Of a stretch of DNA of 64,000 nt, positions 9,141 through 18,387 are shown piece after piece. Under the pieces are notes generated by a model. The model worked only from the letters and a program-made list of their open reading frames with translations, did no database searches and was not told the DNA's origin. The translations under genes and the position numbers were made by a program. Location: assembly GCA_019637195.1 (NCBI GenBank), contig JAHBWA010000016.1, positions 1 through 64,000 of the forward strand, read 5' to 3'. Position 1 is the first letter of the stretch; each line of letters opens with the position of its first letter. Source of the DNA: Labilithrix sp. GTDB taxonomy: Bacteria; Myxococcota_A; Polyangia; Polyangiales; Polyangiaceae.

Positions 9141-12100
9141 GCGTTCACCGTCGTCGCGATGCGCGGCAGCTGCCGCATGGAGGAGCGCGTCAGCGCCGCG
9201 GGCGGGAGCCCCGCGCCCGGCGTCCGAGCCTTCGGGACGCCGTAGGAGAGCTCGAACTGGCTGGGCGTCAGCGCCTCGAATCCGGTCGCCCCGGTGCCCT
9301 CGCCGAGATCGGCGATCCTCGAGCACGCCTGCGTCGGCCGGAGCGTGACGCCCGGGATGACGTACCCCGCGATGTCGGCGGGAGCGGGCTCGTTCTTCAC
9401 CATCCCGCCCGCGCAGACTCCGGTGGCCTCCACGTTGGTGCACCACATCGGTCGGCCCGGGGAGTTCGGGGAGCCAGGGCTCTCACCCTCGAGGTAATGC
9501 AAGCCCCAGAGGCGCGCGACGCCGGCGTTCTCGCACTGCCCGGGCGCCGGGATGTGAGGCGCGAAGCTCGCGAAGTAGAGCGTGCGATCGAACACCGTCA
9601 TCGGTCCGGTCACGCGCTCGCCGTTGTCGAGCACCTCGACCCACTGCGTCTGGGCGCGCGGAGCCGGGGTGTCGATCGGGCGCCGCTCGAGGATCGACCA
9701 GACGTAGTTCCGCTCGCCGGCCCGGTAGATCAAGGTCTCCTGATCGCCGGTGGCGGCGTTGATCACGAGGGCGCCGTGGGGATCGAGCGAGAGGATCGGT
9801 GTGACCTGGACGGGCTGGCTCTCGGCGGCCGAGCTGCCGAGGATGAGGTCCGCGAAGAGCGCCGCCCGCCAGTTGGACGGGTCGGTGCTGCTGACGTCGA
9901 GGCGCCAGAGGGTCCCGTCCGCGTCGCCGATGAAGATCTTCTGCCCGACCGCGCCGACCGTCTGCGGGTAGACGACGGGCGTGCCGATCATCGGTGAGTC
10001 GAAGGGCGTCGGGATGACCGTGTTGCCCGCGTTGCGGATCCGCTCGGGCACGTCGTCGTATCGGCCGAAGTGGCGGATGATCTCGCCGGTGTCGAGGCGG
10101 ACGATCGTGACGCCGCGGCCCGGCACGGCGGCGCCGTCGGTGAGCGACGTGGTCCCCGTGCTGCACAAGCGCGCCCACCTGCGGACGGTGGAGCGGTAGC
10201 CCTGCGCGACGTCGTGCGCCTCATCGGTCGGGGAGAGCGTGCGCGGGCAGCTCTCGTTCCTGACCGGGGGGCCGTCGATGCCGCCGGGGAGGATCGCGAC
10301 GCCGATCTGCCGGTTGCCGATCTGGAGCGTCGTGATCGCCGGCGTCCCGGTGCTGCGTCCGAAGAGGGCGACCATGTCCTGGCCGGTGCGCGCGCGGCGC
10401 GTGACGCGGGCGTAGTCGGTGACGCTGCCCCGCTCGACGTCGGTGAGCTGCCAGAGGAAGTGCGGGCCGCGCCGGGCGACCCCGGCCTCGTAGTCGCCCG
10501 CGCCGGCCGCGAGGAGGTCGTAGGCCGTGGGCGGCTCGTAGCCGCGGCTGCCCGTGTTGACCCGGCACTCGTCGACGGTCGAGCCGTTCTCCGAGTTGCA
10601 GTCCGAGTCCGTGACGTTGACCGCGTAGTAGCCGCCGCCGGAGGCGCCGAGCCCCGCGACCAGCGTCGTGTGCCACTTGGCTCCCGGGGGCGTCCCGCCG
10701 CCGACGTCGAGATCGCCGAGCGCGCGGTCCCAGACCGTGTCGCGCACGACCGGCGAGCCGTCGAGGAGGATCTGGTTGCCCGCGGGGTAATTGCTCGCGA
10801 GGCGCGGGAGCACCGCGGGCGGGATGAACGACCAGAGCTCGTGGTGCGCGGCCGCCGCCGTCTCGACCGCCTTGAAGGCGTGGAGGATGCCGTCGGTCGT
10901 GGCGGCGAAGAGCGTGGGCTTGCGGAGCGCGCGCCGCGCCTGGAAGTCGCGGTAGCCGGCGTCGCGGAGGAGCGCGTCGGGTGGCCCGTTGACGATCGGG
11001 TTGGCGCGGAAGATCGCGCCGAGCGGCGCGCAGTCGGGCACGCAGACCTGCCCCTGGATGGTGTCGCACGCCGAGGGCGCGGCGACGGCGCAGGCGACGT
11101 TCGTGATCGAGCAGCGCCCGGAGTCGGGCGACGCGGTCGAGGAGATGCAGCGGGTGTTGAAGTCGTGGGACGCCGTCGCGCCGCCGGTGATCGTGCCCGA
11201 CCGGGTGATCGCTCCCACGTGCGCGGTCGTGAAGCCGAGGACGACGTCCATGCAGGCCTCGCCGCTGTCCTGGTCGAGGGCCGGGATCTCGAGCGTCCCC
11301 GTCGGTCCCGACCCCGCGGCTCGGCCTCGCTTGCAGGTCGTCCGCTCGATGTCGAGGGCGAGGCGCATGTCCGTGACCGTGCGGAGGTCCCAGTCCGCCG
11401 CCCCGTGCTCGACGGCGCGATGGACCGGGATGCCGTCGGCGGTGGCGTTGTCGACGAACGGGCGCGTGGTCCGCGCCGCGTCGATCACGCCGCTCACGTT
11501 GTCGGGCACCGCCGTGATGAAGAGCCGGTTGGCGGCCGACTGCGACGCGAGGTTGATCGCCATGCTGTCGCCGGCCGGGATCGACGTCAGCTGGGGCTGC
11601 GCTCCGAACGGGGCGCCGCCGCACGTCGAGCGCTCGCGCAGGATCTCCCCCGACCACGGCTTCTGCGCGTTCGGGATGAACGAGCCGAGGAACTGCGCCG
11701 TCATCGCGCCGTCGTTGAAGCCGGTCGCCGAGTAGACGGCCGGCGTGTACGCGGGGACGGTGCGGGTGGAGACCGCCTTGGTGATGGACGCGAGGATCTT
11801 GCCGAACGACAGCGTGATGTCCGCCTGCGACTCCGCGAAGAACGCTCCGACCGCGTCGGTCGGGTTCGAGGCGCCGCCGGTGCCCTGGTACGCGATCTCG
11901 TTGAGCTCGCAGCACGCCGCGGCGGTGGTGCCCTCCGCCGGCATGTGCGACGAGCAGGCGGCGGCCATGCCCGCGGCGGTGTTGCCGGACTCGGCGTACC
12001 AGGCCTTGCAGTTCCGCTGCGCGGCCGGGGTCCCCGGCGGGAAGCCGTCGCCGCCCGAGGGGCTCGTGCCGTTCACGGAGAAGCCGATGACGAACGTGGT

Positions 12101-13456
12101 CACGCGTCGCGTCGTGTCGGCGTAGAGCGCCGCGGCGGTCTGCGACGCGGTGCTCGGGAACGGGCACACGCCGGACCCCGTCTCGCACGTCGGCCGGAGG
12201 TTCAGGTTCGGCGCGCCGTCGGTGAGGAGGATGATGTACTGCTCGCGGCAGTTCGCCGAGGCGATGTACGCGTCCGTCTTCGGGCCGCTCGCGTGGTACC
12301 AGAAGTAGTCGCGCGCATCGTCCATCATCCCGTCGATCGGCGTCGCGCCGTAGGGGCGGGTCGACAGGAGCACCTGCTGGATGTGCGCGTTGGTTCGCTG
12401 GATGTCGTAGAGCGACGCGTCCTCCGGTGGAAACTCGACCATCCGCCCCTCCCAGGGAGGAGCGCCGTAGTGACGCGCGCCGACCTCGAACGACTGGTGC
12501 GGCGGCGCGCAGAGGTCGGGCAGACCGTCGGCCGCGCCCGGGAGGAGCGCGCTCAGGCTGTACTCCGGGTTGGAGGGATCGCGCCGGTAGCTCCACAGCC
12601 CGAGGAACGGGAGCGTGGTCCCGCCCGACGTCTGGACCGTACCCTGCGGCGGCCAGGTCCCGCCGTTGACGCCGATCGAGGCGTTCTCCTCGTTGTCGAA
12701 CGTCATCAGGCCGAAGCGCACGTAGTCGCGCGCGGCGTCGAGCTGCCCGTCGGGCGCCTGGTCGAAGATGCACGCCTCGGCGCCGAGCGTCGCCGCGAGC
12801 GGCGAGTTCGCGGCGTACTGGCCCTGCAGGTACGCGTACCGCGCCGTGACCAGCGCGTCGTCGGGGAAGTCGCGCACGTCGCCGCCCTGGCCCGCCGGCG
12901 CGGCGTAGCCGAGCGCGGAGGGGCCTACGCCGGTCGAGCCGCTCGCCGCGCCGGGGAGCCGGTGCGGGCCGATCGCGCACACCGAGTTCGTCGCGGTCGT
13001 GCCGGTGAGCGGGCGGTGGTACGGGAGGAAGTAGTCGGTGTCGTACGGGTCGATCCCGGCGATCTTGTACTCGTTGCGGAAGGCCGCGCCCGCCGGTCCG
13101 GCCGAGCGGTTGACCTGCGCGCAGCTGAAGTACGGCTGCATGTTGCCGGTGAGCGCCTGGACGAGCATGCCCCAGCGGTTCGGGTTCGACTCGGAGCCCG
13201 GCGTGCACGCGTTCGGCACGCCGCCGGGCGCGACGCCCGCGTTCGCGCTCGGCAGCGAGTTGTCGGGCATGCGCTCCATCGACCCCGACGTGTCGACGAG
13301 GAGCATGACGTTGGGCATCGGCTTCTGCGTCGCGCCGCTCTGCGCCGCGGCGTCGCGGGAGACGGCCATCGACGTCGCCGCGCCGAGGAGACCGAGCACG
13401 ACGGAGCGCCGGAGTGTGCTGCGACGAAGGGCTCGAGACTTCAGTTCCGCGCGCAT
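9119..13456 (-). CDS. pilY1: PilY1-type pilus tip adhesin/assembly protein
   Basis: A 1445-residue exported protein that in characterised systems sits with minor pilins at the type IV pilus tip. A signal peptide ends near residue 38 (SRDAAAQ). A von Willebrand A domain follows, with MIDAS motif LLVDTSGSM (Asp55, Ser57, Ser59) and YIILLTDGAPN near residue 410. The C-terminal half is the PilY1 propeller, with KPTLFAATTDGILHAF and IFIGDADGTLWRLDV, the latter resembling the calcium-binding blade. The ATG at 13456 is preceded by a strong GGAGG (complement of 13461-13465). It begins 11 bases after pilX, and its last codons overlap the following lipoprotein gene. Confidence 0.92.
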   Translation of the reverse strand: MRAELKSRALRRSTLRRSVVLGLLGAATSMAVSRDAAAQSGATQKPMPNVMLLVDTSGSMERMPDNSLPSANAGVAPGGVPNACTPGSESNPNRWGMLVQALTGNMQPYFSCAQVNRSAGPAGAAFRNEYKIAGIDPYDTDYFLPYHRPLTGTTATNSVCAIGPHRLPGAASGSTGVGPSALGYAAPAGQGGDVRDFPDDALVTARYAYLQGQYAANSPLAATLGAEACIFDQAPDGQLDAARDYVRFGLMTFDNEENASIGVNGGTWPPQGTVQTSGGTTLPFLGLWSYRRDPSNPEYSLSALLPGAADGLPDLCAPPHQSFEVGARHYGAPPWEGRMVEFPPEDASLYDIQRTNAHIQQVLLSTRPYGATPIDGMMDDARDYFWYHASGPKTDAYIASANCREQYIILLTDGAPNLNLRPTCETGSGVCPFPSTASQTAAALYADTTRRVTTFVIGFSVNGTSPSGGDGFPPGTPAAQRNCKAWYAESGNTAAGMAAACSSHMPAEGTTAAACCELNEIAYQGTGGASNPTDAVGAFFAESQADITLSFGKILASITKAVSTRTVPAYTPAVYSATGFNDGAMTAQFLGSFIPNAQKPWSGEILRERSTCGGAPFGAQPQLTSIPAGDSMAINLASQSAANRLFITAVPDNVSGVIDAARTTRPFVDNATADGIPVHRAVEHGAADWDLRTVTDMRLALDIERTTCKRGRAAGSGPTGTLEIPALDQDSGEACMDVVLGFTTAHVGAITRSGTITGGATASHDFNTRCISSTASPDSGRCSITNVACAVAAPSACDTIQGQVCVPDCAPLGAIFRANPIVNGPPDALLRDAGYRDFQARRALRKPTLFAATTDGILHAFKAVETAAAAHHELWSFIPPAVLPRLASNYPAGNQILLDGSPVVRDTVWDRALGDLDVGGGTPPGAKWHTTLVAGLGASGGGYYAVNVTDSDCNSENGSTVDECRVNTGSRGYEPPTAYDLLAAGAGDYEAGVARRGPHFLWQLTDVERGSVTDYARVTRRARTGQDMVALFGRSTGTPAITTLQIGNRQIGVAILPGGIDGPPVRNESCPRTLSPTDEAHDVAQGYRSTVRRWARLCSTGTTSLTDGAAVPGRGVTIVRLDTGEIIRHFGRYDDVPERIRNAGNTVIPTPFDSPMIGTPVVYPQTVGAVGQKIFIGDADGTLWRLDVSSTDPSNWRAALFADLILGSSAAESQPVQVTPILSLDPHGALVINAATGDQETLIYRAGERNYVWSILERRPIDTPAPRAQTQWVEVLDNGERVTGPMTVFDRTLYFASFAPHIPAPGQCENAGVARLWGLHYLEGESPGSPNSPGRPMWCTNVEATGVCAGGMVKNEPAPADIAGYVIPGVTLRPTQACSRIADLGEGTGATGFEALTPSQFELSYGVPKARTPGAGLPPAALTRSSMRQLPRIATTVNAWALVVD

Positions 13457-13467
13457 GCGTCCTCCAA

Positions 13468-14208
13468 TCACTGCCGGAAATACGGGCCGACGGTGAGTCG
13501 ACCTCGGCCCTGCACCACGGTCCGCGCGGGCGTGTTGGGTGCGGTGGCCGGGTCGGCGTTCTTCATGTCCACGAAGGTCGTCACCGTCACCTGCGTGAAG
13601 GTGAACCGATCATTGAGGCCCGTGCCCGGGGGCGGCGGGATGTCCACGGGGTTCGTCACCTCGACGCGGATGAACGCGCGCTCGGGCACGTCGCCGAAGC
13701 TCTCGGGCGTGAACGTCGAGCGCGTCGAGGTGTCGTAGGCGGGCGTCCAGGCGTTCACGCGGCTCGCGATGTTCGCCATCTCTTGCGGGCTCCACGAGAG
13801 GCACGACTGCGCGGCGCGGTACGTGAGGTTGCCGTCGTACGCGTTCGCTGTCTTGCACGACGTCGACTGGATGTCGGTGGCGCCGTCCCTCCCGGCCTGC
13901 ATCGCCTTCACGATCTCGCCGGCGGTGCCCGGGGTGAAGCTCTCGGCGGTGAGCATGAGCGCGTGCTCGGCCGCGCTCTGCGCCTGCGCGGATTCGCGGA
14001 GGTGACCGGCGGCGCGGATGTCGACCGCCGTGGCGCTGAGGCCGTAGACGCCCATCGCGGCGAGGATGCCGAGGGTGATCGCGACGATGAACATCGCCGC
14101 GCCGGCGCTGTCCCGCCGGGCGCGGGCACGGGCGAGGGCGCCGCGCGTGCGGCACGCGGGGACCTCCGCGAGGGACGGCGAGCGAAGCGGGACCCGGCTC
14201 GTCTGCAT
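13468..14208 (-). CDS. pilX: PilX-like minor pilin
   Basis: A 246-residue protein with an N-terminal basic region and a single hydrophobic helix, AMFIVAITLGILAAMGVYG, placed as in PilX_N-domain proteins. The rest is globular with two Cys (STSCKTANAY and QSCLSWSP) that could form a disulfide. No canonical Gly-Phe prepilin cleavage site is visible; the nearest is Ala-rich (SAGAAMF). Its position between pilW and pilY1, three bases after the pilW stop, fits the fimT-pilV-pilW-pilX-pilY1 order known from Gammaproteobacteria. Confidence 0.85.
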   Translation of the reverse strand: MQTSRVPLRSPSLAEVPACRTRGALARARARRDSAGAAMFIVAITLGILAAMGVYGLSATAVDIRAAGHLRESAQAQSAAEHALMLTAESFTPGTAGEIVKAMQAGRDGATDIQSTSCKTANAYDGNLTYRAAQSCLSWSPQEMANIASRVNAWTPAYDTSTRSTFTPESFGDVPERAFIRVEVTNPVDIPPPPGTGLNDRFTFTQVTVTTFVDMKNADPATAPNTPARTVVQGRGRLTVGPYFRQ

Positions 14209-14211
14209 CGG

Positions 14212-15591
14212 TCAGTCCACCTTTGCCTGGTTGAAGAGCGCGACCTCCGAGATCACCGTCCGGACGCGCGCGTAGTCGTTCCCGTTCATCCGGTAGCGCG
14301 AGAGGTAAGGGGGCCCGCCCGGCATCGGCAGGTCCCCCCGCCGATCGGGGAACGCCGTGCGGAAGGCGAGCCGGTACCGGACGGAGCGGATCCGATGAGG
14401 GCCGACGTTCGGCAGCGTGGCGGCGGAGACGGGGCCCGCCCACTGCGCGAAGAGCGCGTCGGCGCTCGGATCCTCGAAGTCGATGTTCGTCGTCGCGGGC
14501 GCACCGGGCATGCCGCTGTCGACGATCAGCCCGAGCTTGAGATCGATCCCGTACTCGGCGATGAGCTCCGGCGGCCCGACCGGCGTGGTGCCGTCCGCCG
14601 CGAGCAGCTGGCGGTAGAGGTTGAACTTGTCGGGTGCCGTCCCGCCCGTGCCCTCGAGCACCGTGTCGATGCGGCGGGGCTCGTTCTCGACCCCCAGGCT
14701 CCAGCGCACGCGCTGGATGGGCGCGACCGCGACCTCTTCCATGATGCGCGCGCCGCAGACGTCGCCGCCCGTGTCGGACGGCGTGAGGATCCCGCGCGCG
14801 GCGTCGCCCGAGAGCTGCAGGACGACGGTCTCCGGCTGCGTCGCGTCGGCGTCGACGCGGCAGATCGTCATGTAGTGGAAGCAGCCGCGCATATCCATGA
14901 CCTGCACGGCGTACTCGACGCCGGTGACGGGCGGATTCATCCGCTCGCCCGGCATGAACGCGAGCTGGGTCATGTGCTGCCGCCCCGCCGCGTCCGGTTC
15001 GCCGTTGAACAGGCGACGGACGGCGGGATCGGCGAGGCCGTCGAGGCGCACCTCGGCGCCGCCGGCGCCGCACGCCGCGCCCGTCGCGCCGTCTCGCGTG
15101 AACACGCCGCGGTAGACGTCGTTGGTCGTGAGGTTGCCCGCGACGAACACTCGCTGCGGGTTGAGGTTGTTCGCTCCCGAGAACGGGTGCGAGCGGACGT
15201 CGTCGGCGGTCTCGACGTAAATGCCCTGGAGGTTCTGGAGCGGCACCACGCGGTAGGGCACGCCCTCCGAGTCCGGCGGGGCCGCGACCTTGCGGTCGAA
15301 CCGGATGTTCGGCGACGACATGAACGAGACGCGCGAGAGGTCGTTGCGGAAGCGCTCGGACGCGGTGCGCACGTTCGCCTCGACGCCGGAGATGCGCGCC
15401 TGCTCGTAGAACGTCGTCGTCGCCGTGCGCGAGAGGCCGACGGCCGCGAGCGCGACGATGAGGCCCATCACGAGCGAGATCATCAGCTCGACGAGGGTGA
15501 AGCCCCCGGCGCTCCGGCGCGCGCGGTGGCGACGGCCATAGTGGCTCTGCGCGACGAGCGCCGCGCGGCGGTGGCTGGCGTCGCGGCTCAT
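14212..15591 (-). CDS. pilW: PilW-like minor pilin
   Basis: A 459-residue type IV prepilin-like protein. The class III leader is clear: basic residues, then G30|F31 TLVEL with Glu35, followed by the hydrophobic helix MISLVMGLIVALAAVGL. The large globular domain has PilW character. The ATG at 15591 overlaps the pilV stop by four bases (ATGA). In studied bacteria these minor pilins prime pilus assembly together with PilY1. Confidence 0.9.
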   Translation of the reverse strand: MSRDASHRRAALVAQSHYGRRHRARRSAGGFTLVELMISLVMGLIVALAAVGLSRTATTTFYEQARISGVEANVRTASERFRNDLSRVSFMSSPNIRFDRKVAAPPDSEGVPYRVVPLQNLQGIYVETADDVRSHPFSGANNLNPQRVFVAGNLTTNDVYRGVFTRDGATGAACGAGGAEVRLDGLADPAVRRLFNGEPDAAGRQHMTQLAFMPGERMNPPVTGVEYAVQVMDMRGCFHYMTICRVDADATQPETVVLQLSGDAARGILTPSDTGGDVCGARIMEEVAVAPIQRVRWSLGVENEPRRIDTVLEGTGGTAPDKFNLYRQLLAADGTTPVGPPELIAEYGIDLKLGLIVDSGMPGAPATTNIDFEDPSADALFAQWAGPVSAATLPNVGPHRIRSVRYRLAFRTAFPDRRGDLPMPGGPPYLSRYRMNGNDYARVRTVISEVALFNQAKVD

Positions 15592-16202
15592 GGTTTGGGG
15601 TTCCCGCGGATGGCGGTGGTCACGTTCACGATGTGGAGCTGCTCGCGGGTCCCCGGGGTGGTGATCGCGAGGTTGGCGCAGTCCGGCGGCCCGAACTCGA
15701 GGCGCGACCAGAACACGCGGATCTCCGCCCGGATGAGCCCGGTGGGGTTGGTGCCGACGTCGTTCCTGGCGATCCAGTCGAGGCGGTACTGCACGCAGAA
15801 GATGCGGTCGGGATCGTCGGGGGCCACGTCGCGGCCGAGGAGATCGAACGCCGCCGAGTTGCCCGTGAGCGGGGTCGTCGCCGCGGGGACCATCCACGTG
15901 TTGTTGATGTTCGCGTTGTGGAGCCAGACCGTGGTGTCGATGTTCGAGGTGGAGACGAGGCTGTTCGGCTGCGTCCACGCGAGCGCGTCGCGCTGGAGGC
16001 GGTGCTGCCACTCGCGGGCGATGTTCGTGGCGGTGTCGAAGTTCCGCGCGTCGGCGCCGCCCTGGATCGTCACGCGCTGCATCCCGATGACGCCCGCCGC
16101 GCCGATCGCGAAGAGGGTCATCGCGCTCATGACCTCGACCACGGTGTAGCCGCGTCGCGCGCGCCGAGCGGAGGCGCGCTGCCTGGCGAGGGTGCTCGTC
16201 AT
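15588..16202 (-). CDS. pilV: PilV-like minor pilin
   Basis: A 204-residue prepilin-like protein with leader MTSTLARQRASARRARRG, cleavage G18|Y19, then TVVEVMSAMTLFAIGAAGV with the conserved Glu at +5 (Glu23). The start overlaps the fimT stop, and the stop overlaps the pilW start, each by four bases, so translation of fimT, pilV and pilW is coupled. It is assigned to the PilV type from length, leader and order in the operon. Confidence 0.88.
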   Translation of the reverse strand: MTSTLARQRASARRARRGYTVVEVMSAMTLFAIGAAGVIGMQRVTIQGGADARNFDTATNIAREWQHRLQRDALAWTQPNSLVSTSNIDTTVWLHNANINNTWMVPAATTPLTGNSAAFDLLGRDVAPDDPDRIFCVQYRLDWIARNDVGTNPTGLIRAEIRVFWSRLEFGPPDCANLAITTPGTREQLHIVNVTTAIRGNPKP

Positions 16203-16936
16203 TCCGACCTCAAGCGGGGAGCGCCGCCTCCCGAAATGGTCACGAGGCGCCGGAGCCCGCCGGTGCCTCGCTGGATGCGCGCCTCGGCGATGCCGGTGAA
16301 CGGCGGGGCCGCGCGCATCGCGGTCACCGCCTCGGCCGCGCTCCCGCCGCTTCCGACGTAGGTGACGCCCGCGGGCGTGATGCACACGGCGAGGTGCGTG
16401 GTCGGGGTCGACGCCGCGCCGACCTCGCCTTCGCCGTAGGTCAGGGTCGCGCGGAGGTCCATGTCGACGTTCACGCCCGCGCGGTTGAGCTCGGAGAAGT
16501 TGATGAAGCGGACGCGTCGCCCCGCGCCCGGCACCAGGTTGTCGAGGCGGTAGTCCGCGATCTCGGGCTCCGCCGCCGCCCACTGCGTGGGGTGGGCCTT
16601 GCAGGACGAGACCGGGTTCGGTCCGCCGGGCGGGCCCGTGTCGTCGAGCGAGGCATAGAGCCGGATGACCCCGCGTCCGCCGGTGCCCGGCGTGAGCAGC
16701 GCGAGGTGCGCCGAGCCGGTCCCGGCGGCCCGCGCCCGGCCCTGGACCAGGACCTGCTGGTACTGGCGCGCGTAGTCGAAGGCGATCCGATCGTTGCGCG
16801 CCTCGCTGAACGACGGCGTGGCGAGCAGGGCGACGATGGAGATGAGCACCACGACGACCATGAGCTCGATGAGCGTGAACGCGCGGTTCGCTCGCCTGGC
16901 TCGACTGCGACGGAGTGCTCCTCGCTCCTTCATCAT
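16199..16936 (-). CDS. fimT: FimT/GspH-type minor pilin
   Basis: A 245-residue pseudopilin-like protein, first gene of the minor-pilin operon. The leader MMKERGALRRSRARRANRA precedes FTLIELMVVVVLISIVALL, with Glu24 as the mature +5 residue. The residue before the cleavage site is Ala19, not the usual Gly, which prepilin peptidases normally cleave poorly. Start codons at 16936 and 16933 are adjacent. No ribosome site is visible, and the sigma-54 promoter at 16958-16973 would leave a leader of only about 11-14 nt. Confidence 0.88.
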   Translation of the reverse strand: MMKERGALRRSRARRANRAFTLIELMVVVVLISIVALLATPSFSEARNDRIAFDYARQYQQVLVQGRARAAGTGSAHLALLTPGTGGRGVIRLYASLDDTGPPGGPNPVSSCKAHPTQWAAAEPEIADYRLDNLVPGAGRRVRFINFSELNRAGVNVDMDLRATLTYGEGEVGAASTPTTHLAVCITPAGVTYVGSGGSAAEAVTAMRAAPPFTGIAEARIQRGTGGLRRLVTISGGGAPRLRSE

Positions 16937-16957
16937 AGGCTGGCCCCGACCGGGCAA

Positions 16958-16973
16958 AGCAAGCCGCGTGCCC
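16958..16973 (-). promoter_or_regulatory. Sigma-54 (-24/-12) promoter for the minor-pilin operon
   Basis: On the minus strand the sequence gggcacgcggcttgct matches TGGCACRNNNNTTGCW at every defined base except the first T, with exact GG-N10-GC spacing. Its distance and direction fit transcription of fimT-pilV-pilW-pilX-pilY1, with a start near 16947. Sigma-54 control of pilins is known in myxobacteria and other proteobacteria. Confidence 0.7.
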
Positions 16974-17163
16974 CCTCGAATCGCGGGCATCGAAGGGAGA
17001 ACACATGGGAATTTCGGCCGAGGGGCCGATCCTCCTACGTCGAATCCTTTGCGGAGCTACGAAAAAAGGTTCGAGTTGTCGGGGATCTCCCGGCCGGTCG
17101 CGGGAGAGGGGCGCGCTCCGTCTGCTCGCGTCGGCAGGCCCTCTTCCGGTATGAACACACCCC

Positions 17164-18369
17164 ATGACGTCGCGTTCCCTGGTGGCTTCGCTCCTCTTCT
17201 TCTCGGTCGGCTGCACCTCGTGCAAGGACGACAAGCCGAAGTCGGACACTCCCCCTCCGCCGCCCCCGGTCGCCCAAACGACGGCGGGCGCGTGCAGCAG
17301 CGGCGGCGGCGAGCTCACGGACTCGATCTCGGCGCCGTTCTTCGCGAAATCCGCCGGAGGCTACTGCGTCGACCCGCAGGGGGAGATCAAGACGTACGGC
17401 GAGAAGGGGAAGCTCTCGATGGACGAGGTCTGCACGACCGCGTTCGACGGTGAGTGCGAGGTCTACAAGCGCTTCGGGCTCAAGCGGGTCGTCTCGCTCC
17501 ACTACGTGGACGGCAGCGGCAAGGGCGGCACCGTGGAGGTGAACCTCTCCCAGTTCGGCGACGTGCCTGGCGCGTACGGGATGTACACGCTCCGCGTCGT
17601 CGCGGGCGATCCGGCCGAGCCGTCGACGCCCAAGCCGCTCGCGGCGGGCGCCGCCGCGGCCATCGGCACCGGCCGCGCGTACGTCTGGCGGGGCCAGCAC
17701 CTCGCGGAGCTGCAGTACGTCAACGAGAACGAGTCGCCCGAGCAGCTCGCCAAGTCGAGCGAGGCCATCCTCACGACGGTCGGCAAAGAGATCGGCGACC
17801 GCCTGCCCGGGCCGACGACGCTCCCGACGGCCGCGCAGCTGCTCCCCGCCGACAAGCGCGTCGCGAACGGCATCGTGTTCCACCCGAAGGACGTCCTCGG
17901 CTGGCCGGCGACCGGTCCGGGCGCGGTCGGCTACTACAAGGACGGCGACCGCCGGTGGCGGGTCATGTCGATCGTGAAGGACGACGCGGACCAAGCGAAG
18001 GACGCCTTCAAGACGATCAAGTCGAAGCCCGGCACGCTCCCGGTCGCGGCCACCGGCGACGAGGCGGCTCACGTCGTGGTGCCGTCGAGCGGCGAGGACA
18101 AGGCGAGCGCGCCGAAAGTCGAGATGCTCGTCGCCCGCAAGGGCAACGTCGTGTGGGGGGTGGCCGACGAGGAGTATGCGCTGCGCGAGGCGGCGGGGCC
18201 CGATCGCGAGAAGGCGCGCGTGTCGAAGGAGGAGGCCGTCGCCAAGATGAAGGAGCTCCTCGCGGTCCCCGCGCCGGCGGCAGCGACCGACGGCGGCGCG
18301 GCCCCGGCCGGATCCGGCGCGAAGCCGGCTCCGAGCGCGGCGCCCGCGGGCTCGTCGCCCACCAAGTAG
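17164..18369 (+). CDS. Lipoprotein, DUF6599-like
   Basis: A 401-residue exported lipoprotein with signal MTSRSLVASLLFFSVGC (Cys17). A short Pro-rich linker leads to a domain with APFFAKSAGGYCVDPQGEIK, KRFGLKRVVSLHYVDG, GAYGMYTLRVVAGDPAE and AYVWRGQHLAELQYVN. The repeated pattern of position, growth and quality checks resembles the DUF6599 family of uncharacterised surface proteins; that assignment is from memory of the pattern. The C-terminal 40 residues are Ala/Pro/Gly-rich and disordered. It is divergent from the minor-pilin operon across a 227-bp gap. Confidence 0.7.
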   Translation: MTSRSLVASLLFFSVGCTSCKDDKPKSDTPPPPPPVAQTTAGACSSGGGELTDSISAPFFAKSAGGYCVDPQGEIKTYGEKGKLSMDEVCTTAFDGECEVYKRFGLKRVVSLHYVDGSGKGGTVEVNLSQFGDVPGAYGMYTLRVVAGDPAEPSTPKPLAAGAAAAIGTGRAYVWRGQHLAELQYVNENESPEQLAKSSEAILTTVGKEIGDRLPGPTTLPTAAQLLPADKRVANGIVFHPKDVLGWPATGPGAVGYYKDGDRRWRVMSIVKDDADQAKDAFKTIKSKPGTLPVAATGDEAAHVVVPSSGEDKASAPKVEMLVARKGNVVWGVADEEYALREAAGPDREKARVSKEEAVAKMKELLAVPAPAAATDGGAAPAGSGAKPAPSAAPAGSSPTK

Positions 18370-18387
18370 CGCACCGCCGCCGCGCGG

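Noticed and set aside
10070..13738. A 1222-residue open frame antisense to pilY1
   Set aside because: The opposite strand has clear PilY1 motifs; the antisense translation is Arg/Ala/Val-rich without any domain.
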